DNA of 64,000 nt from CAWKPF01 sp963851415 (GCA_963851415.1 CAWKPF010000002.1:2666001-2730000), one strand, 5' to 3'. Positions 52,446 through 61,610 are shown, numbered from the stretch's first letter. Made by a program: numbers and translations. Notes: generated by a model from the letters alone, not told the origin.

Positions 52446-53429
52446 TCAGGCAGCCTCGAGCCGCTGAATCTCATCGAAGAAGTCACACACCGCGGCCAGG
52501 AAACGGTCCACGTCGGGAAGGGACTGGATCCTCTGGCGTAGCTTCTTTCCGTGCGGTAGCCCATGGGTGTACCACCCGGTGAACTTCCGGAGCTTGTGCA
52601 GTGCATAGGTCGAGTGCTCACGTGCGGCGACCATCTCGAAGTGACCGAGAATCAGGTCGCGGCGATCCTGGAGCGTCGGATCGGTGACCTCAGCGCCGGT
52701 CATGCGAGAGGCGATCTGACGAAACAGCCAGGGATTCCTGGTGGCGCCACGTCCGACCATGACCCCGTCACAGCCGGTCTCGGCCATCATTCGCAGGGCG
52801 TCTGCCGGCTCGCGCACATCCCCGTTGCCGAGTACGGGAATGGAAAGCGACTCCTTGAGTCGAGCAATCTGGGACCAGTCGGCTTCGCCCGAGAACATCT
52901 GTCGTGCCGTGCGACCGTGCATGGCGACTGCGTCTACGCCGTTGGCTTCACACATCCGGCCGAGATCGAGGAAGTTCATCCGCGGCTCGTCGAGACCGAG
53001 CCGGAACTTCACCGTCAGCGGGATCGTGAGGACCTCCCTGCAGCGTGAGACGATGCGCTCTGCGAGGCCGAGGTCGCCCATCAATGCCGCACCGGCGCAG
53101 CCCTTCAGCACTTTGTTGGCCGGGCACCCCATGTTGATGTCGCAGATGTCTGCCCCGCTCTCCTCGACGACCCGCGCGGCTTCGGCCATGGTGTCCGCGT
53201 CGGAGCCATAGATCTGGATGGCGAGGGGACGCTCTTCTTGTGCGAACTCCATCAGCTGCCGGGTCTTCTTGTTCCCGGACACGATGGCTCGCGACGACAC
53301 GAACTCCATGGAAACCACACCGACGCCACCGATCCGTCGGACGATCAGTCGGAAGTCGCGGTCCGTGACACCGGCCATCGGTGCCAGGAAGAGTGGAGGA
53401 TCGACCCGAACCGGGCCTACGTGGAGCAT
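52446..53429 (-). CDS. dus: tRNA-dihydrouridine synthase
   Basis: A 327-residue FMN enzyme. It starts LFLAPMAGVTDRDFRLIVRR. The catalytic Cys102 is in DINMGCPANKV, the FMN-site segments are VKFRLGLDE, HGRTARQMFSG, NGDV and GVMVGRGATRNPW, and a C-terminal helical tRNA-binding domain follows. It reduces uridine in tRNA D-loops. The DusB-type subfamily is most likely, but site specificity is not certain. It diverges from bshC. Confidence 0.93.
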   Translation of the reverse strand: MLHVGPVRVDPPLFLAPMAGVTDRDFRLIVRRIGGVGVVSMEFVSSRAIVSGNKKTRQLMEFAQEERPLAIQIYGSDADTMAEAARVVEESGADICDINMGCPANKVLKGCAGAALMGDLGLAERIVSRCREVLTIPLTVKFRLGLDEPRMNFLDLGRMCEANGVDAVAMHGRTARQMFSGEADWSQIARLKESLSIPVLGNGDVREPADALRMMAETGCDGVMVGRGATRNPWLFRQIASRMTGAEVTDPTLQDRRDLILGHFEMVAAREHSTYALHKLRKFTGWYTHGLPHGKKLRQRIQSLPDVDRFLAAVCDFFDEIQRLEAA

Positions 53430-53580
53430 CCGCGCATTCTACCGAAGGGGGCGCACGGGATGAAGGTCTGTCCGGGAGGTACCCAAGTGCTCCCCGGTGG
53501 TCACTCTACAGCTCTTGCGGTCTCGAACCGCGGGAAGTTGTCTCTGGAACCGAGACCGAAGTACCAGAGCCGAACTGGGT

Positions 53581-55242
53581 ATGATGCCGGCCGTGAGCGT
53601 TCGACCTCGCCCTCTGTCCCTGGTTTCTTCCGAGACCGGTACGGCACTTCTACCCCCTCTACCCAGAGCGCTTCTCACTGGAGAGGCGGCCTCGCTTCTG
53701 GAGCCCGCGAAGCTCCTCCGATTTCCGGAGACGCTCGGCGAGCCGCGCGCGGAGCTGTCCTCCGATCGGTTGGCCTCGCGCCGCGAAGTGGCGGCAGCCC
53801 TCGCCGAGGACAATCGACGATGGGGTCACCCCGACGCAGACTCTCTCGCCCAACGGCTGGCCGATCCTGACTGTCGAGTCGTGGTCACCGGCCAGCAGCC
53901 GGGGCTCTTCGGCGGCCCCCTCTACGCACTGAGCAAGATGATTGCGTCCGTGCGGTGGGCAGAACAGATTCAGCACAACGGTCGGCCTGCCGTTGCGGTG
54001 TTCTGGAGTGCGACCGAGGACCACGACTACCGCGAGGTCACGGCAGTCGAGGTGCTCTGCCGAGGGGAACCGCGGCGCTTCGGCCTGGGGGCCGACCCGG
54101 AGCCTCTTCGTCCCGTGGGTGAGCGGCGTGTCGACGAGAAGATGCCGGCGCTGATCGAGGAGTTGCGTGGAGTCGACGATCGACTCGCGTGGCATCGTGC
54201 ACTCGATCTGGCGGCCGACTGCTACTCACCGGGAGTGACCCTCGGCGAGGGCTTTGCACGCCTCATGATTGCCCTCCTGGGGGAGAAGGCGCCGCTGATC
54301 CTCGATGCTCGTCAGCCAACGCTCAAGCGTGCGCAGGTCCCTTACCTCCGGCGCGTGGTCGAGCGGCGTCACGAGATTACCGAGGCCTGTGCGGCCCGCG
54401 ACAACGCCATCACCAGCGCCGGCTTCTCGCTACAGGTGATTCCGCAGCCCGACTCCTCCCCACTGTTCGTGGTCGAGGACGGGGAACGCCGCAGGGTGCT
54501 GTGGACGGACTCCGATTCGTGGTCGCTGCGCGGGCTCGAGGACCAGCAGCCGATCTCGACCCTGCTCGATCGCATCGCGGACGACCCGGAGAGTGTCAGC
54601 CCGGGGGTGTTGTGCCGGCCGGTCGTACAGGATGGTGTGCTCGGCACCGACCTTCTGCTGCTCGGTCCTGGGGAGCTCTCCTATTTCACGCAGGTGGCCC
54701 CCCTCTATCCATGGCTCGAGGTGGAGCCTCCGCGGGTGGCACTGCGTCCGCAGGTCGCCGTGCTCGCGCCCCGTCATCTGGCCTGGATGCACGATCTTGC
54801 CGTCGAAGGGATCGATCCGGAGTGGCTCGTGGCCAGCGAAGCCGCGCTGGAGCGTCGTTTGGCGCAATCCCACGGCGAGGACCTGGTCGGGACCTGCCAT
54901 CAGGATCTTCGACAGCGCTTCGATGAGATCTCCGCGGCGGTCCTGGCCCTCGATGGCAACCTCGAGCGACCGCTGGCCAAGACGCGTCAACAGATCCAAC
55001 GAGCGATGGCCACGCTGGCAGGCAAGGTCTCCGCCGCGGCCGCCCGCCAGGATGAAGTGAGGCATCGCCGCATCGAAACCGTGCGTGAGTCGTTGCTCCC
55101 GGGGGGTCGCCTGCAGGAGCGCCGGCTCAACAGCCTCTGGCTTCTCGGGCGCTTCGGAGCCGAGCTGGCACCGGCGATCGCTGCGCAACTCGGCTTGGAG
55201 GACGACGTACTCCACATCGTCGGTGTGGAGCCCAGCCCCTAG
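53581..55242 (+). CDS. bshC: Putative cysteine ligase BshC (bacillithiol synthesis)
   Basis: A 553-residue protein with the BshC landmarks VVTGQQPGLFGGPLYALSK, FWSATEDHDYREV and GPGELSYFTQVAPLYPWL. A long helical C-terminal region ends in LNSLWLLGRFG. The family is thought to join cysteine to glucosaminyl-malate, the final step of bacillithiol synthesis. Two ATGs (53581, 53584) are possible. A longer frame to 53497 lacks similarity. It is followed by bshB1 and bshA on the same strand. Confidence 0.92.
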   Translation: MMPAVSVRPRPLSLVSSETGTALLPPLPRALLTGEAASLLEPAKLLRFPETLGEPRAELSSDRLASRREVAAALAEDNRRWGHPDADSLAQRLADPDCRVVVTGQQPGLFGGPLYALSKMIASVRWAEQIQHNGRPAVAVFWSATEDHDYREVTAVEVLCRGEPRRFGLGADPEPLRPVGERRVDEKMPALIEELRGVDDRLAWHRALDLAADCYSPGVTLGEGFARLMIALLGEKAPLILDARQPTLKRAQVPYLRRVVERRHEITEACAARDNAITSAGFSLQVIPQPDSSPLFVVEDGERRRVLWTDSDSWSLRGLEDQQPISTLLDRIADDPESVSPGVLCRPVVQDGVLGTDLLLLGPGELSYFTQVAPLYPWLEVEPPRVALRPQVAVLAPRHLAWMHDLAVEGIDPEWLVASEAALERRLAQSHGEDLVGTCHQDLRQRFDEISAAVLALDGNLERPLAKTRQQIQRAMATLAGKVSAAAARQDEVRHRRIETVRESLLPGGRLQERRLNSLWLLGRFGAELAPAIAAQLGLEDDVLHIVGVEPSP

Positions 55243-55301
55243 CCGATCGTGAGAGGGTGCCCGCCGAGGCGCCCGACCGTACGAAGGAGAGTTCCCCCGT
55301 T

Positions 55302-55367
55302 TTGAAACCCAAGAGATCGAAGGCTCCAGCCCTGCAGTCAACCCGTCCGAAAGGGCTCGCGATTTGA
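55302..55367 (+). CDS. Possible 21-residue leader peptide before bshB1
   Basis: A TTG at 55302 lies about 12 nt after AAGGAG and opens a 21-codon basic peptide (MKPKRSKAPALQSTRPKGLA plus I). Its TGA overlaps the bshB1 TTG as TTGA. The arrangement suggests translational coupling or a leader, but the start codon is weak. It could equally be the chance remnant of an untranslated leader. Confidence 0.3.
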   Translation: MKPKRSKAPALQSTRPKGLAI

Positions 55368-56188
55368 GTGCCGAGCAGCCCTCGGGCACCGTCGAAGTCC
55401 TGGCGGTCGGCGCTCATCCCGACGATATCGAGATCGGCTGTGGGGCTACCTTGGCCGGATTGCGTCGTCGAGGTTCCACCATCGGACTTCTGCACCTGAC
55501 CCGAGGAGAGGCGGGCACTCGAGGCTCCGCCGCCCTGCGTGAGCAAGAGGCCGAGCGGGCCGCCGAGATCTTGCAGGCCAAGACTCTGGACTTTCTCGAC
55601 TGCGGCGACGGCTCCCTTCGAACCGGTCGTGCCGAGGAGGACTCGGTCATCCGAGTTCTTCGGCTTCGGCGCCCCGCGGTGGTGCTCTTTCCTCCGGTCC
55701 GGGACCGACACCCCGATCATGGCCGTGCTCACCGATTGGTCCACGACGCCTGCTACTACGCGGGCCTGCGCAGCCGTCAGCCCGAAGGCCCGCTCGAGCT
55801 GGAGCCCCATCGGCCAGCCCTGCTGCTGAGCTACATGCTCCACGATGCCTTCGAGCCGACGATCGTGGTGGATGTGAGCCGTGACTTCGACACAAAGCTC
55901 GAAGTGTTGGCTGCGTACCGCAGTCAGCTTTGGAATCCGGCCCGGTCCTGCGCCGGGAGCACCTCGGAGCTCTCCGCTCCCGACACCCACATTTCCTCAC
56001 GTCGGTTCTATGAGGCGCTGGTCGGTCGCGCACGCCATTTCGGCCTCTCGATCGGTGCCGACTATGGAGAGCCCTTTGCGACGATGGGGCCGGTAGGGGT
56101 CACAGACCTGCGGGCGTTGGGGCGCAGCGCGCCGGAGGCGATCCGACCGGGTCTGGAGCGCGTAGGCACTACCGATGAGCAGCGGTGA
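55364..56188 (+). CDS. bshB1: Bacillithiol deacetylase BshB1
   Basis: A 274-residue LmbE-family zinc deacetylase. The metal motifs are VGAHPDDIEIGCGATLA and PVRDRHPDHGRAHRLV. LHLTRGEAGTRGS and FLDCGDGSL match BshB1 rather than generic PIG-L proteins. It removes acetyl from GlcNAc-malate to give GlcN-malate. The start is probably TTG at 55364, with AHPDD at residue 17. It overlaps bshA by 14 bp. Confidence 0.92.
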   Translation: MSAEQPSGTVEVLAVGAHPDDIEIGCGATLAGLRRRGSTIGLLHLTRGEAGTRGSAALREQEAERAAEILQAKTLDFLDCGDGSLRTGRAEEDSVIRVLRLRRPAVVLFPPVRDRHPDHGRAHRLVHDACYYAGLRSRQPEGPLELEPHRPALLLSYMLHDAFEPTIVVDVSRDFDTKLEVLAAYRSQLWNPARSCAGSTSELSAPDTHISSRRFYEALVGRARHFGLSIGADYGEPFATMGPVGVTDLRALGRSAPEAIRPGLERVGTTDEQR

Positions 56189-57419
56189 AGGAACAAACGG
56201 AGCGAGGACTTCCGGCGCCCGGGACCCGAATCCCGGCGAGCCCGAATCGGACGAAGCCGAGTCCGGCGGACCAGAGCTCAGGGACCTCAGCGAGCTGCGT
56301 CTCGGGATCAGCTGCTATCCGACCTATGGCGGTAGCGGAGTGGTGGCGAGCGAGCTGGCCAAGGCCCTGGCTTCGCGCGGTGCCGAAGTGCACGTGCTGA
56401 GCTATGCCCTTCCGTCTCGGCTCGCCACCGCGCCGGAGGGCGTCTTCTTTCATCAGGTCGAGGTGCGACCCTACCCGCTCTTCGACTATCCACCCTACTC
56501 GCTCGCCCTGGCCACCAAGATGGTCGAGGTTGCACGTCGCCACGATCTACCCCTCATGCACGTGCACTACGCGGTACCCAACGCCGTCTCGGCGGTCCTC
56601 GCGCGACAGATCCTGGCCCCGCGGCGGCTCTACGTCGTGACGACCCTGCATGGCACCGACGTGACCCTGGTGGGGAACGACCCCTCCTACCTCGAGACGA
56701 CCCGCTTCGGTGTGCTGCAGAGCGATGCGGTCACCGCCGTATCCGAGTCTCTTCGGCTGACCACCCTGGAGCAACTCGAATTGGAGAGAGACATCGACGT
56801 GGTACCCAACTTCGTCGACCTCGAACAGCTGGAGCGTCCAGAGGCCGGCCACGACGCCACCCGCTGGCGGAGAAACGGCGAACGCCTCCTGGTCCATGTT
56901 TCGAACTTCCGGCGCGTCAAGCGGGTCATGGACACCGTGGAGATCCTGGATCGAGTGCGCCAGCGGCTCCCCTGTCGGCTTTTGATGGTGGGTGATGGTC
57001 CCGACCGGGCCAAGGTCGAGCAGGAGGCGCGCAAGAGGGGCCTGGATGATGCGATCACCTTCCTGGGACAGCTGCCCCACGTCGAGGAGGTGCTCTGGGG
57101 GGCCGATGTCTTTCTTCTCCCCTCGGAGCGGGAGTCCTTCGGACTGGCCGCTCTCGAGGCACTGGCCTGTAGCGTTCCCGTGGTCGGCACCCGTGTCGGA
57201 GGCCTGCCCGACGTCGTGCAGGATGGTCAGAACGGCTACCTCTACGAGGTGGGAGCGACCGATCAGATGGCGGCGGGAGTGCTCGACCTGCTCGAGGACG
57301 GCGAGCTGCATCGACGGTTCGCACAGCACGCGCGTCGATGGGCCCTGGGCAATTTCGATCGAGACCCGGTGGTCGATCGCTATGTCGAGGTCTACCGGCG
57401 AACCCTCGCAGACGGGTGA
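56175..57419 (+). CDS. bshA: N-acetyl-alpha-D-glucosaminyl L-malate synthase BshA
   Basis: A 414-residue GT4 glycosyltransferase. It makes GlcNAc-malate from UDP-GlcNAc and malate, the first step of bacillithiol synthesis. LGISCYPTYGGSGVVASELA is the typical BshA N-terminus, here after a low-complexity stretch of about 40 residues. TTLHGTDVTLVGNDPS and the GT4 donor motif LPSERESFGLAALEALACSVP follow. The unusual N-terminal extension could mean the true start is further downstream. The trio bshC-bshB1-bshA forms a single operon. Confidence 0.94.
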   Translation: MSSGEGTNGARTSGARDPNPGEPESDEAESGGPELRDLSELRLGISCYPTYGGSGVVASELAKALASRGAEVHVLSYALPSRLATAPEGVFFHQVEVRPYPLFDYPPYSLALATKMVEVARRHDLPLMHVHYAVPNAVSAVLARQILAPRRLYVVTTLHGTDVTLVGNDPSYLETTRFGVLQSDAVTAVSESLRLTTLEQLELERDIDVVPNFVDLEQLERPEAGHDATRWRRNGERLLVHVSNFRRVKRVMDTVEILDRVRQRLPCRLLMVGDGPDRAKVEQEARKRGLDDAITFLGQLPHVEEVLWGADVFLLPSERESFGLAALEALACSVPVVGTRVGGLPDVVQDGQNGYLYEVGATDQMAAGVLDLLEDGELHRRFAQHARRWALGNFDRDPVVDRYVEVYRRTLADG

Positions 57420-57567
57420 CCGCGTTTTCTGGTGGGGTTCGGCCCACTGCTAGACTGGGGATGCCTTTCTTCTCGCGAGACCGAAACCCGGACCCTCGCT
57501 TTGACGTCAGGGGGAGTAGAGCGCCGGGCCCGGCCTGGTGCCCTCGTTTTTCTGAAGGGAGCGATCG

Positions 57568-58059
57568 ATGAGTGAGACCCAACCTCCGCATCCGCCCGAG
57601 CCTCCTGAGCCCGCGGACGACTCGAAGGAACCGGCGAGAGCGGCTGCCGGGGGATCGGCTCCGTCCGAGTCGCCGCCCACTCCACCGCCACCTCCAGCCA
57701 GCGGCGGCGCTGGGGCTGGACCCGAGAGCTCGGGAGGGGGTGGAGGCAGTGCAGGGGACAACACGCTCATGCTCGTGCTGTCGTACCTGGGCCCCTTCGC
57801 GCTGATCCCCTTCCTGGTGGAGAAGGACAACGTGGAAGTCCAGTGGCATGCCAAGAACGGTCTGGTGCTGTTGGCCGCCGAGATCGGGTTCGGTGTCTTG
57901 GTAGCGATGGCCAACTGGATCGTGCCCTGTCTGCCGTGCCTGCTCGCCATGGTGGTGGGGCTCGGTCTGCTCGTTCTTCATGTCGTCTGCATCGTCAAGG
58001 CCCTGAACGGAGAACGGTTCGAGATTCCGGGTTTGAGCCCGCTGATCGAGAAGTTCTAG
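57568..58059 (+). CDS. DUF4870-family membrane protein
   Basis: A 163-residue protein. The first 65 residues are a Pro/Gly/Ser-rich tail, presumably cytoplasmic. A Tic20-like DUF4870 domain follows with about three hydrophobic helices and the signatures LVLSYLGPFALIPFL and VQWHAKNGLVL, ending in ALNGERFEIPGLSPLI. A GAAGGGAG ribosome site lies 6 nt upstream. The function of the family is not known. Confidence 0.82.
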   Translation: MSETQPPHPPEPPEPADDSKEPARAAAGGSAPSESPPTPPPPPASGGAGAGPESSGGGGGSAGDNTLMLVLSYLGPFALIPFLVEKDNVEVQWHAKNGLVLLAAEIGFGVLVAMANWIVPCLPCLLAMVVGLGLLVLHVVCIVKALNGERFEIPGLSPLIEKF

Positions 58060-58089
58060 AAGAGTGACGACCTCGGGTCGTCACTCTTC
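58059..58089 (+). terminator. Terminator-like hairpin after the DUF4870 gene
   Basis: GAAGAGTGACGACC (58059-58072) and GGTCGTCACTCTTC (58076-58089) form a perfect 14-bp stem with a TCG loop. It begins at the last base of the DUF4870 stop codon. No T-run follows, so termination might be Rho-assisted or the hairpin may only stabilise the message end. Confidence 0.6.
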
Positions 58090-58167
58090 GACGTTCGTTC
58101 GAATCCCTCCGAGCTCCGACTCGGGGGCGAATCGGGTCTGGCCCACGAGTGCTAGCCTCTGGATGCG

Positions 58168-58530
58168 ATGACCGACGCTTCTCCTGCTGCAGCGCAGACG
58201 CCGGGGATGGAACCCGGCGAGGTGGGCCGTCGGCGTCGCTGGCGCCGCTGGTTGGTGGTTGCGGTGATCCTGGTGGCCATCGACCTGGCGCAAGAGCCGT
58301 CACGACAGCCGAGCGCCCGTCTGCTTGCCGGCTCGATCGGCCTCTATCAACGGACCCTGTCGAAGGTGATGCCTCGTCTGGGCGTGCGGTGTCGGTTCGA
58401 GCCGTCCTGCAGTCACTATGGAAAGGCGTCGATCGAGAAGTACGGCACGCTGAAGGGAAGCTACCGGACGGCACGACGTGTGCTGCGGTGCAATCCCTGG
58501 ACCCCGCTCGGCACAGTGGATCCGCCCTAG
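58168..58530 (+). CDS. Membrane-anchored YidD-domain protein (second YidD)
   Basis: A 120-residue protein. The C-terminal 65 residues are a YidD domain (LYQRTLSKVMPRLGVRCRFE, PSCSHYGKASIEKYG, RCNPWTPLGTVDPP) with the conserved cysteines and C-terminal Pro-rich end. Unlike the canonical copy, it has an N-terminal extension with a basic patch (RRRRWRRW) and a transmembrane helix (about 28-40). The stop TAG shares the palindrome CTAG with the stop of the convergent permease gene. Its role may be an auxiliary insertion factor. Confidence 0.8.
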   Translation: MTDASPAAAQTPGMEPGEVGRRRRWRRWLVVAVILVAIDLAQEPSRQPSARLLAGSIGLYQRTLSKVMPRLGVRCRFEPSCSHYGKASIEKYGTLKGSYRTARRVLRCNPWTPLGTVDPP

Positions 58531-59804
58531 CGGTCGGTGCGACCTTCGAGCAGAAGTCTCGACGCGACGTAGGTTGCGGCGGCAACGAGGAGCGTCGGCA
58601 CGGTGGCGCCGAAGGACCACAGCTCAGCGAGAACACCCGCACCGAGGACTCGGTGGATCAGCACTCCCGCTGCCCACGCCACGACTGCCGAGAGGCGCAC
58701 TCGGGGAGGAGCCTCGCCCCGGGTGTCACTCTCGTCGTTCCTGCCGCGCGGCGAGAGCCGGGGCAGCAGGAAGAAGTGCACCAGCGTTACTGCGACGATC
58801 GGCAAGAGCAGTGTGCCCAGGAGTCCCATGAACGAGGCGTAGGAATCGAGCAGTCGCGGCGAGAGCAGGCTGAAGGTCGTTCCGATGGCACCGATCGCGA
58901 GCACTGTCGGGAGAGCCGGGGCGCGCGGCCACAGGCTCTTGACCGCGAGCGACGACAGGTAGAGATTCACGAAGTTGGTGGTCACCGTCGAAAGAACGAC
59001 AACGGCCAGGGCGGCAAGGGGCAGGCCCAGACCGAGGATCATTCCGGAGGGATCGCTTCCACCCCCGATCTGGGCGCTGCGTGCCCCGACCAGCATCAGC
59101 CAGGCACTCGACAGCGTCAGACCGAGAAGAACGGCGAGACTGGCGCGACTTTCGCGCTTCTGGTAGCGGGTGTAGTCGGCAAACATCAGACTCCAACTGA
59201 CCTGGTAGCCCACCACCACATCCAGGGCACGCCACGGCGAGAGAGCTGCCGCCGCGGCGGCACCGGAAGGTCCGGGGGCGCCGATCTGCAGCAGGCGTAC
59301 GGTCAGCCACACTCCGATCACCGCCATCAGCGGTACCGCGACCCGGTCGAACACAGCCATCGCCCGCGGGCCGGTGGCGGCTACGATGACTGCGAGAAGC
59401 CCCACCGCCAGTGACCAGAGCTGGGCGGATCCTCCGGTGAGACGCTCGAGGGCGCTGGCCGCGATCACATTGTTGAGGGCAATCCAGGCGAAATTCGTCA
59501 AGACCAGGATGGCCGCGACTCCGCCCGCTCCCCGCTCGCCGAACACTTCGCGCAGCAGAACCATGCTCGGGAGGCCGAAGCGCGGGCCCAGACGAGCCAG
59601 GAGTGCGATCGGGATCGTTCCGAGGAGCACTCCGCCCAGTACGGCGATGAGAATCGTCGACCAGGGGGCAGCCACTCCCAGCGAGCCTCCGGTGACCAGC
59701 GTCGTGCTGACGACGTTGGCGCCGGCGAAGAGGAGGGCCACGTCTGTCCATCGTGCTCGACGCTGGTCGAGCGGCACGGGTCGAAGGTCGAGTCCTGTGT
59801 CCAT
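58527..59804 (-). CDS. NCS1-family cytosine/purine-type permease
   Basis: A 425-residue integral membrane protein with about 12 hydrophobic helices. RWTDVALLFAGANVVSTTLV, GPRFGLPSMVLLREVFGERG, and WSLMFADYTRY fit CodB-like nucleobase:cation symporters. The substrate (cytosine, hydantoin, or thiamine precursor) cannot be assigned. No salvage gene lies beside it. The convergent stop overlaps the YidD-like gene by 4 bp. Confidence 0.85.
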   Translation of the reverse strand: MDTGLDLRPVPLDQRRARWTDVALLFAGANVVSTTLVTGGSLGVAAPWSTILIAVLGGVLLGTIPIALLARLGPRFGLPSMVLLREVFGERGAGGVAAILVLTNFAWIALNNVIAASALERLTGGSAQLWSLAVGLLAVIVAATGPRAMAVFDRVAVPLMAVIGVWLTVRLLQIGAPGPSGAAAAAALSPWRALDVVVGYQVSWSLMFADYTRYQKRESRASLAVLLGLTLSSAWLMLVGARSAQIGGGSDPSGMILGLGLPLAALAVVVLSTVTTNFVNLYLSSLAVKSLWPRAPALPTVLAIGAIGTTFSLLSPRLLDSYASFMGLLGTLLLPIVAVTLVHFFLLPRLSPRGRNDESDTRGEAPPRVRLSAVVAWAAGVLIHRVLGAGVLAELWSFGATVPTLLVAAATYVASRLLLEGRTDR

Positions 59805-60041
59805 TCCTGGTGTCGCGTGCGGTTCTCGACTCTACAATCGAGTGCCACTGCTTCCGGTCGTGCGGTGTTGCTCGGTGCTCACCGATTCTCGATCGGTACG
59901 CCCCCTCGTGCCTGTGTTCGGAGGGTCGGCTCGCGCGGCCGGCACCGCGTCGCGTGCTAGGATTTCCGCACCACCCTGGAGGCCCGATCTCGGGCTTCCG
60001 TTCGATCCCGACCCCAGTCTGATCTCTTCCGGAGGCTTCCG

Positions 60042-60677
60042 ATGTCGATGTTCGAGAACAACCCCACCGCAAACAAGAATCGTGCGGCCCGACGAGGCTT
60101 CACGCTCGTCGTCCTGGCGTTCTTCTCCCTCGGCCTTGTGGCACTCGTTCCCAGCGTGCCGACTTTCGCGCAGGAGCCGACCAAAGTCCAGATCGACACG
60201 ACTATGGGCTCGTTCGTGCTGGAGCTCTACCCCGACAAAGCGCCGGCCACGGTGGAGAACTTCCTCGCCTACGTGAGCTCGGGCTTTTACGAAGGGACCA
60301 TTTTCCATCGAGTGATCGATGGCTTCATGATCCAGGGTGGAGGCTTCGACGCGAGCTTGACCAAGAAGCCCACCCAGGACCCGATCAAGAACGAAGCGGA
60401 GAACGGTTTGAGCAACGAGCGGGGAACCATCTCGATGGCTCGCACCTCCGATCCCCACAGCGCCACAGCACAGTTCTTCGTCAATCTGGTCGACAACGGA
60501 GGCGGATTGGACCAGGGCAAGACGGGCGACGGCTGGGGCTATGCGGTGTTCGGCAAGGTGATCAGCGGGATGGAGGTCGTCGACGAGATCGGCAAGACGC
60601 AGACCCAGCTCAAGAACGGCATGCGCGATGTGCCGTCAGAGACCGTCGTGATCGAGAAGATCAGCGTCGTCGACTGA
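60042..60677 (+). CDS. Secreted cyclophilin-type peptidyl-prolyl isomerase
   Basis: A 211-residue protein. The basic N-terminus and hydrophobic stretch (18-38), ending in TFAQEP, form a signal peptide or anchor. The cyclophilin core shows FHRVIDGFMIQGGGF with the catalytic Arg, SMARTSDPHSATAQFFVN, and GYAVFGKVISGMEVVDEI. It should catalyse proline isomerisation in the periplasm (PpiA type). A strong GGAGG site precedes the ATG. A 6-bp hairpin (GCCCGATCTCGGGC) lies in the leader. Confidence 0.93.
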   Translation: MSMFENNPTANKNRAARRGFTLVVLAFFSLGLVALVPSVPTFAQEPTKVQIDTTMGSFVLELYPDKAPATVENFLAYVSSGFYEGTIFHRVIDGFMIQGGGFDASLTKKPTQDPIKNEAENGLSNERGTISMARTSDPHSATAQFFVNLVDNGGGLDQGKTGDGWGYAVFGKVISGMEVVDEIGKTQTQLKNGMRDVPSETVVIEKISVVD

Positions 60678-60836
60678 CCGTCCAGCGTCGAGCCGCGTCG
60701 ATCGAAGCGTCAGGGTCCCGGAAGATCCATGAGCGTGGGCGCTCGCTCGCGGCTGGATCGCTCTCAGACGAGAATTCTCTGATCGGGCCCGGTCGCCGCC
60801 GGGTCGATCCTTCGCGGTGACTCCCTCACCGAGCGG

Positions 60837-60857
60837 CCTTCCTCTCGAAGAGGAAGG
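60837..60857 (-). terminator. Hairpin downstream of tRNA-Leu
   Basis: CCTTCCTCT (60837-60845) and AGAGGAAGG (60849-60857) form a perfect 9-bp stem with a CGA loop, 27 bp past the tRNA 3' end. A second small hairpin of CTCTC/GAGAG type lies between. It probably terminates the tRNA transcript. Confidence 0.5.
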
Positions 60858-60884
60858 AGGCTCTCGAAGGGAGAGAGGAGGAGA

Positions 60885-60969
60885 TGGTGCCGAAGGCCGG
60901 ACTCGAACCGGCACGGGTCGCCCCACACGGCCCTCAACCGTGCGCGTCTACCAATTCCGCCACTTCGGC
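60885..60969 (-). tRNA. tRNA-Leu (anticodon GAG)
   Basis: An 85-nt class II tRNA with acceptor GCCGAAG/CTTCGGC, discriminator A and encoded CCA. The anticodon loop TTGAGGG gives GAG, which reads CUC and CUU. A variable arm (TGGGGCGACCCG region) and a GGTTCGAGTCC T-arm are present. It lies alone between ppiA-like and secG genes. Confidence 0.96.
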
Positions 60970-61175
60970 ATCGATCGATCTCTGTCGGTCTGGCTCTTTG
61001 TCCATTCAGCTGGTTTCGAGGTGTGCAAACCGGCGTCTTCCTGGCGACCAGATCCCACAATGTAGCTGCTCACAAGAAGGCGGTCAAGGGACGACGACCG
61101 GCAATTCGCCTCGAAGCGTGGCGCTGCTGCGTCCTTGCTCGAGCAGCTCGAGGGGTCGAGCCTTCCGAGAGCTGT

Positions 61176-61589
61176 CTACTGCCCGGAAGGGGGCTCCTCA
61201 TCGGCGCCCCCGTCCTCGGCGGGAGGAGGCTCCTGATCTTCGTCGACTGCGATGTCGGGCGCCGTGGAGCCCTCCCCTTCTTCGACGATGTCGGGAGGCG
61301 CGCTCGAGCCTTCGGCTTCGCCGGCGGGCTCCGTCGCTGCGACCCCGGACATCACCGAGTCGTCCTGCCCCTGGAACAGTCCGATGGACAGCGTGGTGAG
61401 AATGAAGAGAACGAAGCAGACCACGGTGAGCCGCTGAAAGATGTTCGCGGCGCCGCGGGCGCCAAAGGCCGCCTGGCTGCCGCCGCCACCGAAGACCGAG
61501 AGATCCGCGCCCTTGCCCTGCTGGAGAAGCACCACCAGGATGAGAAAGAGCGAGACGACGACGTGAATCGTATAGAGAACGTAGATCAC
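61176..61589 (-). CDS. secG: Preprotein translocase subunit SecG
   Basis: A 137-residue protein. Two membrane helices (2-21 and 52-72) flank the loop LLQQGKGADLSVFGGGGSQA, with GARGAANIFQRLT after it, the SecG signature. The last 60 residues are acidic, Pro/Glu-rich and likely disordered in the periplasm. It assists SecYEG-driven export. It follows tpiA by 21 bp in the pgk-tpiA-secG order, which is common. Confidence 0.95.
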   Translation of the reverse strand: MIYVLYTIHVVVSLFLILVVLLQQGKGADLSVFGGGGSQAAFGARGAANIFQRLTVVCFVLFILTTLSIGLFQGQDDSVMSGVAATEPAGEAEGSSAPPDIVEEGEGSTAPDIAVDEDQEPPPAEDGGADEEPPSGQ

Positions 61590-61610
61590 AAGGGTAAACC
61601 TCTGGAGTTG

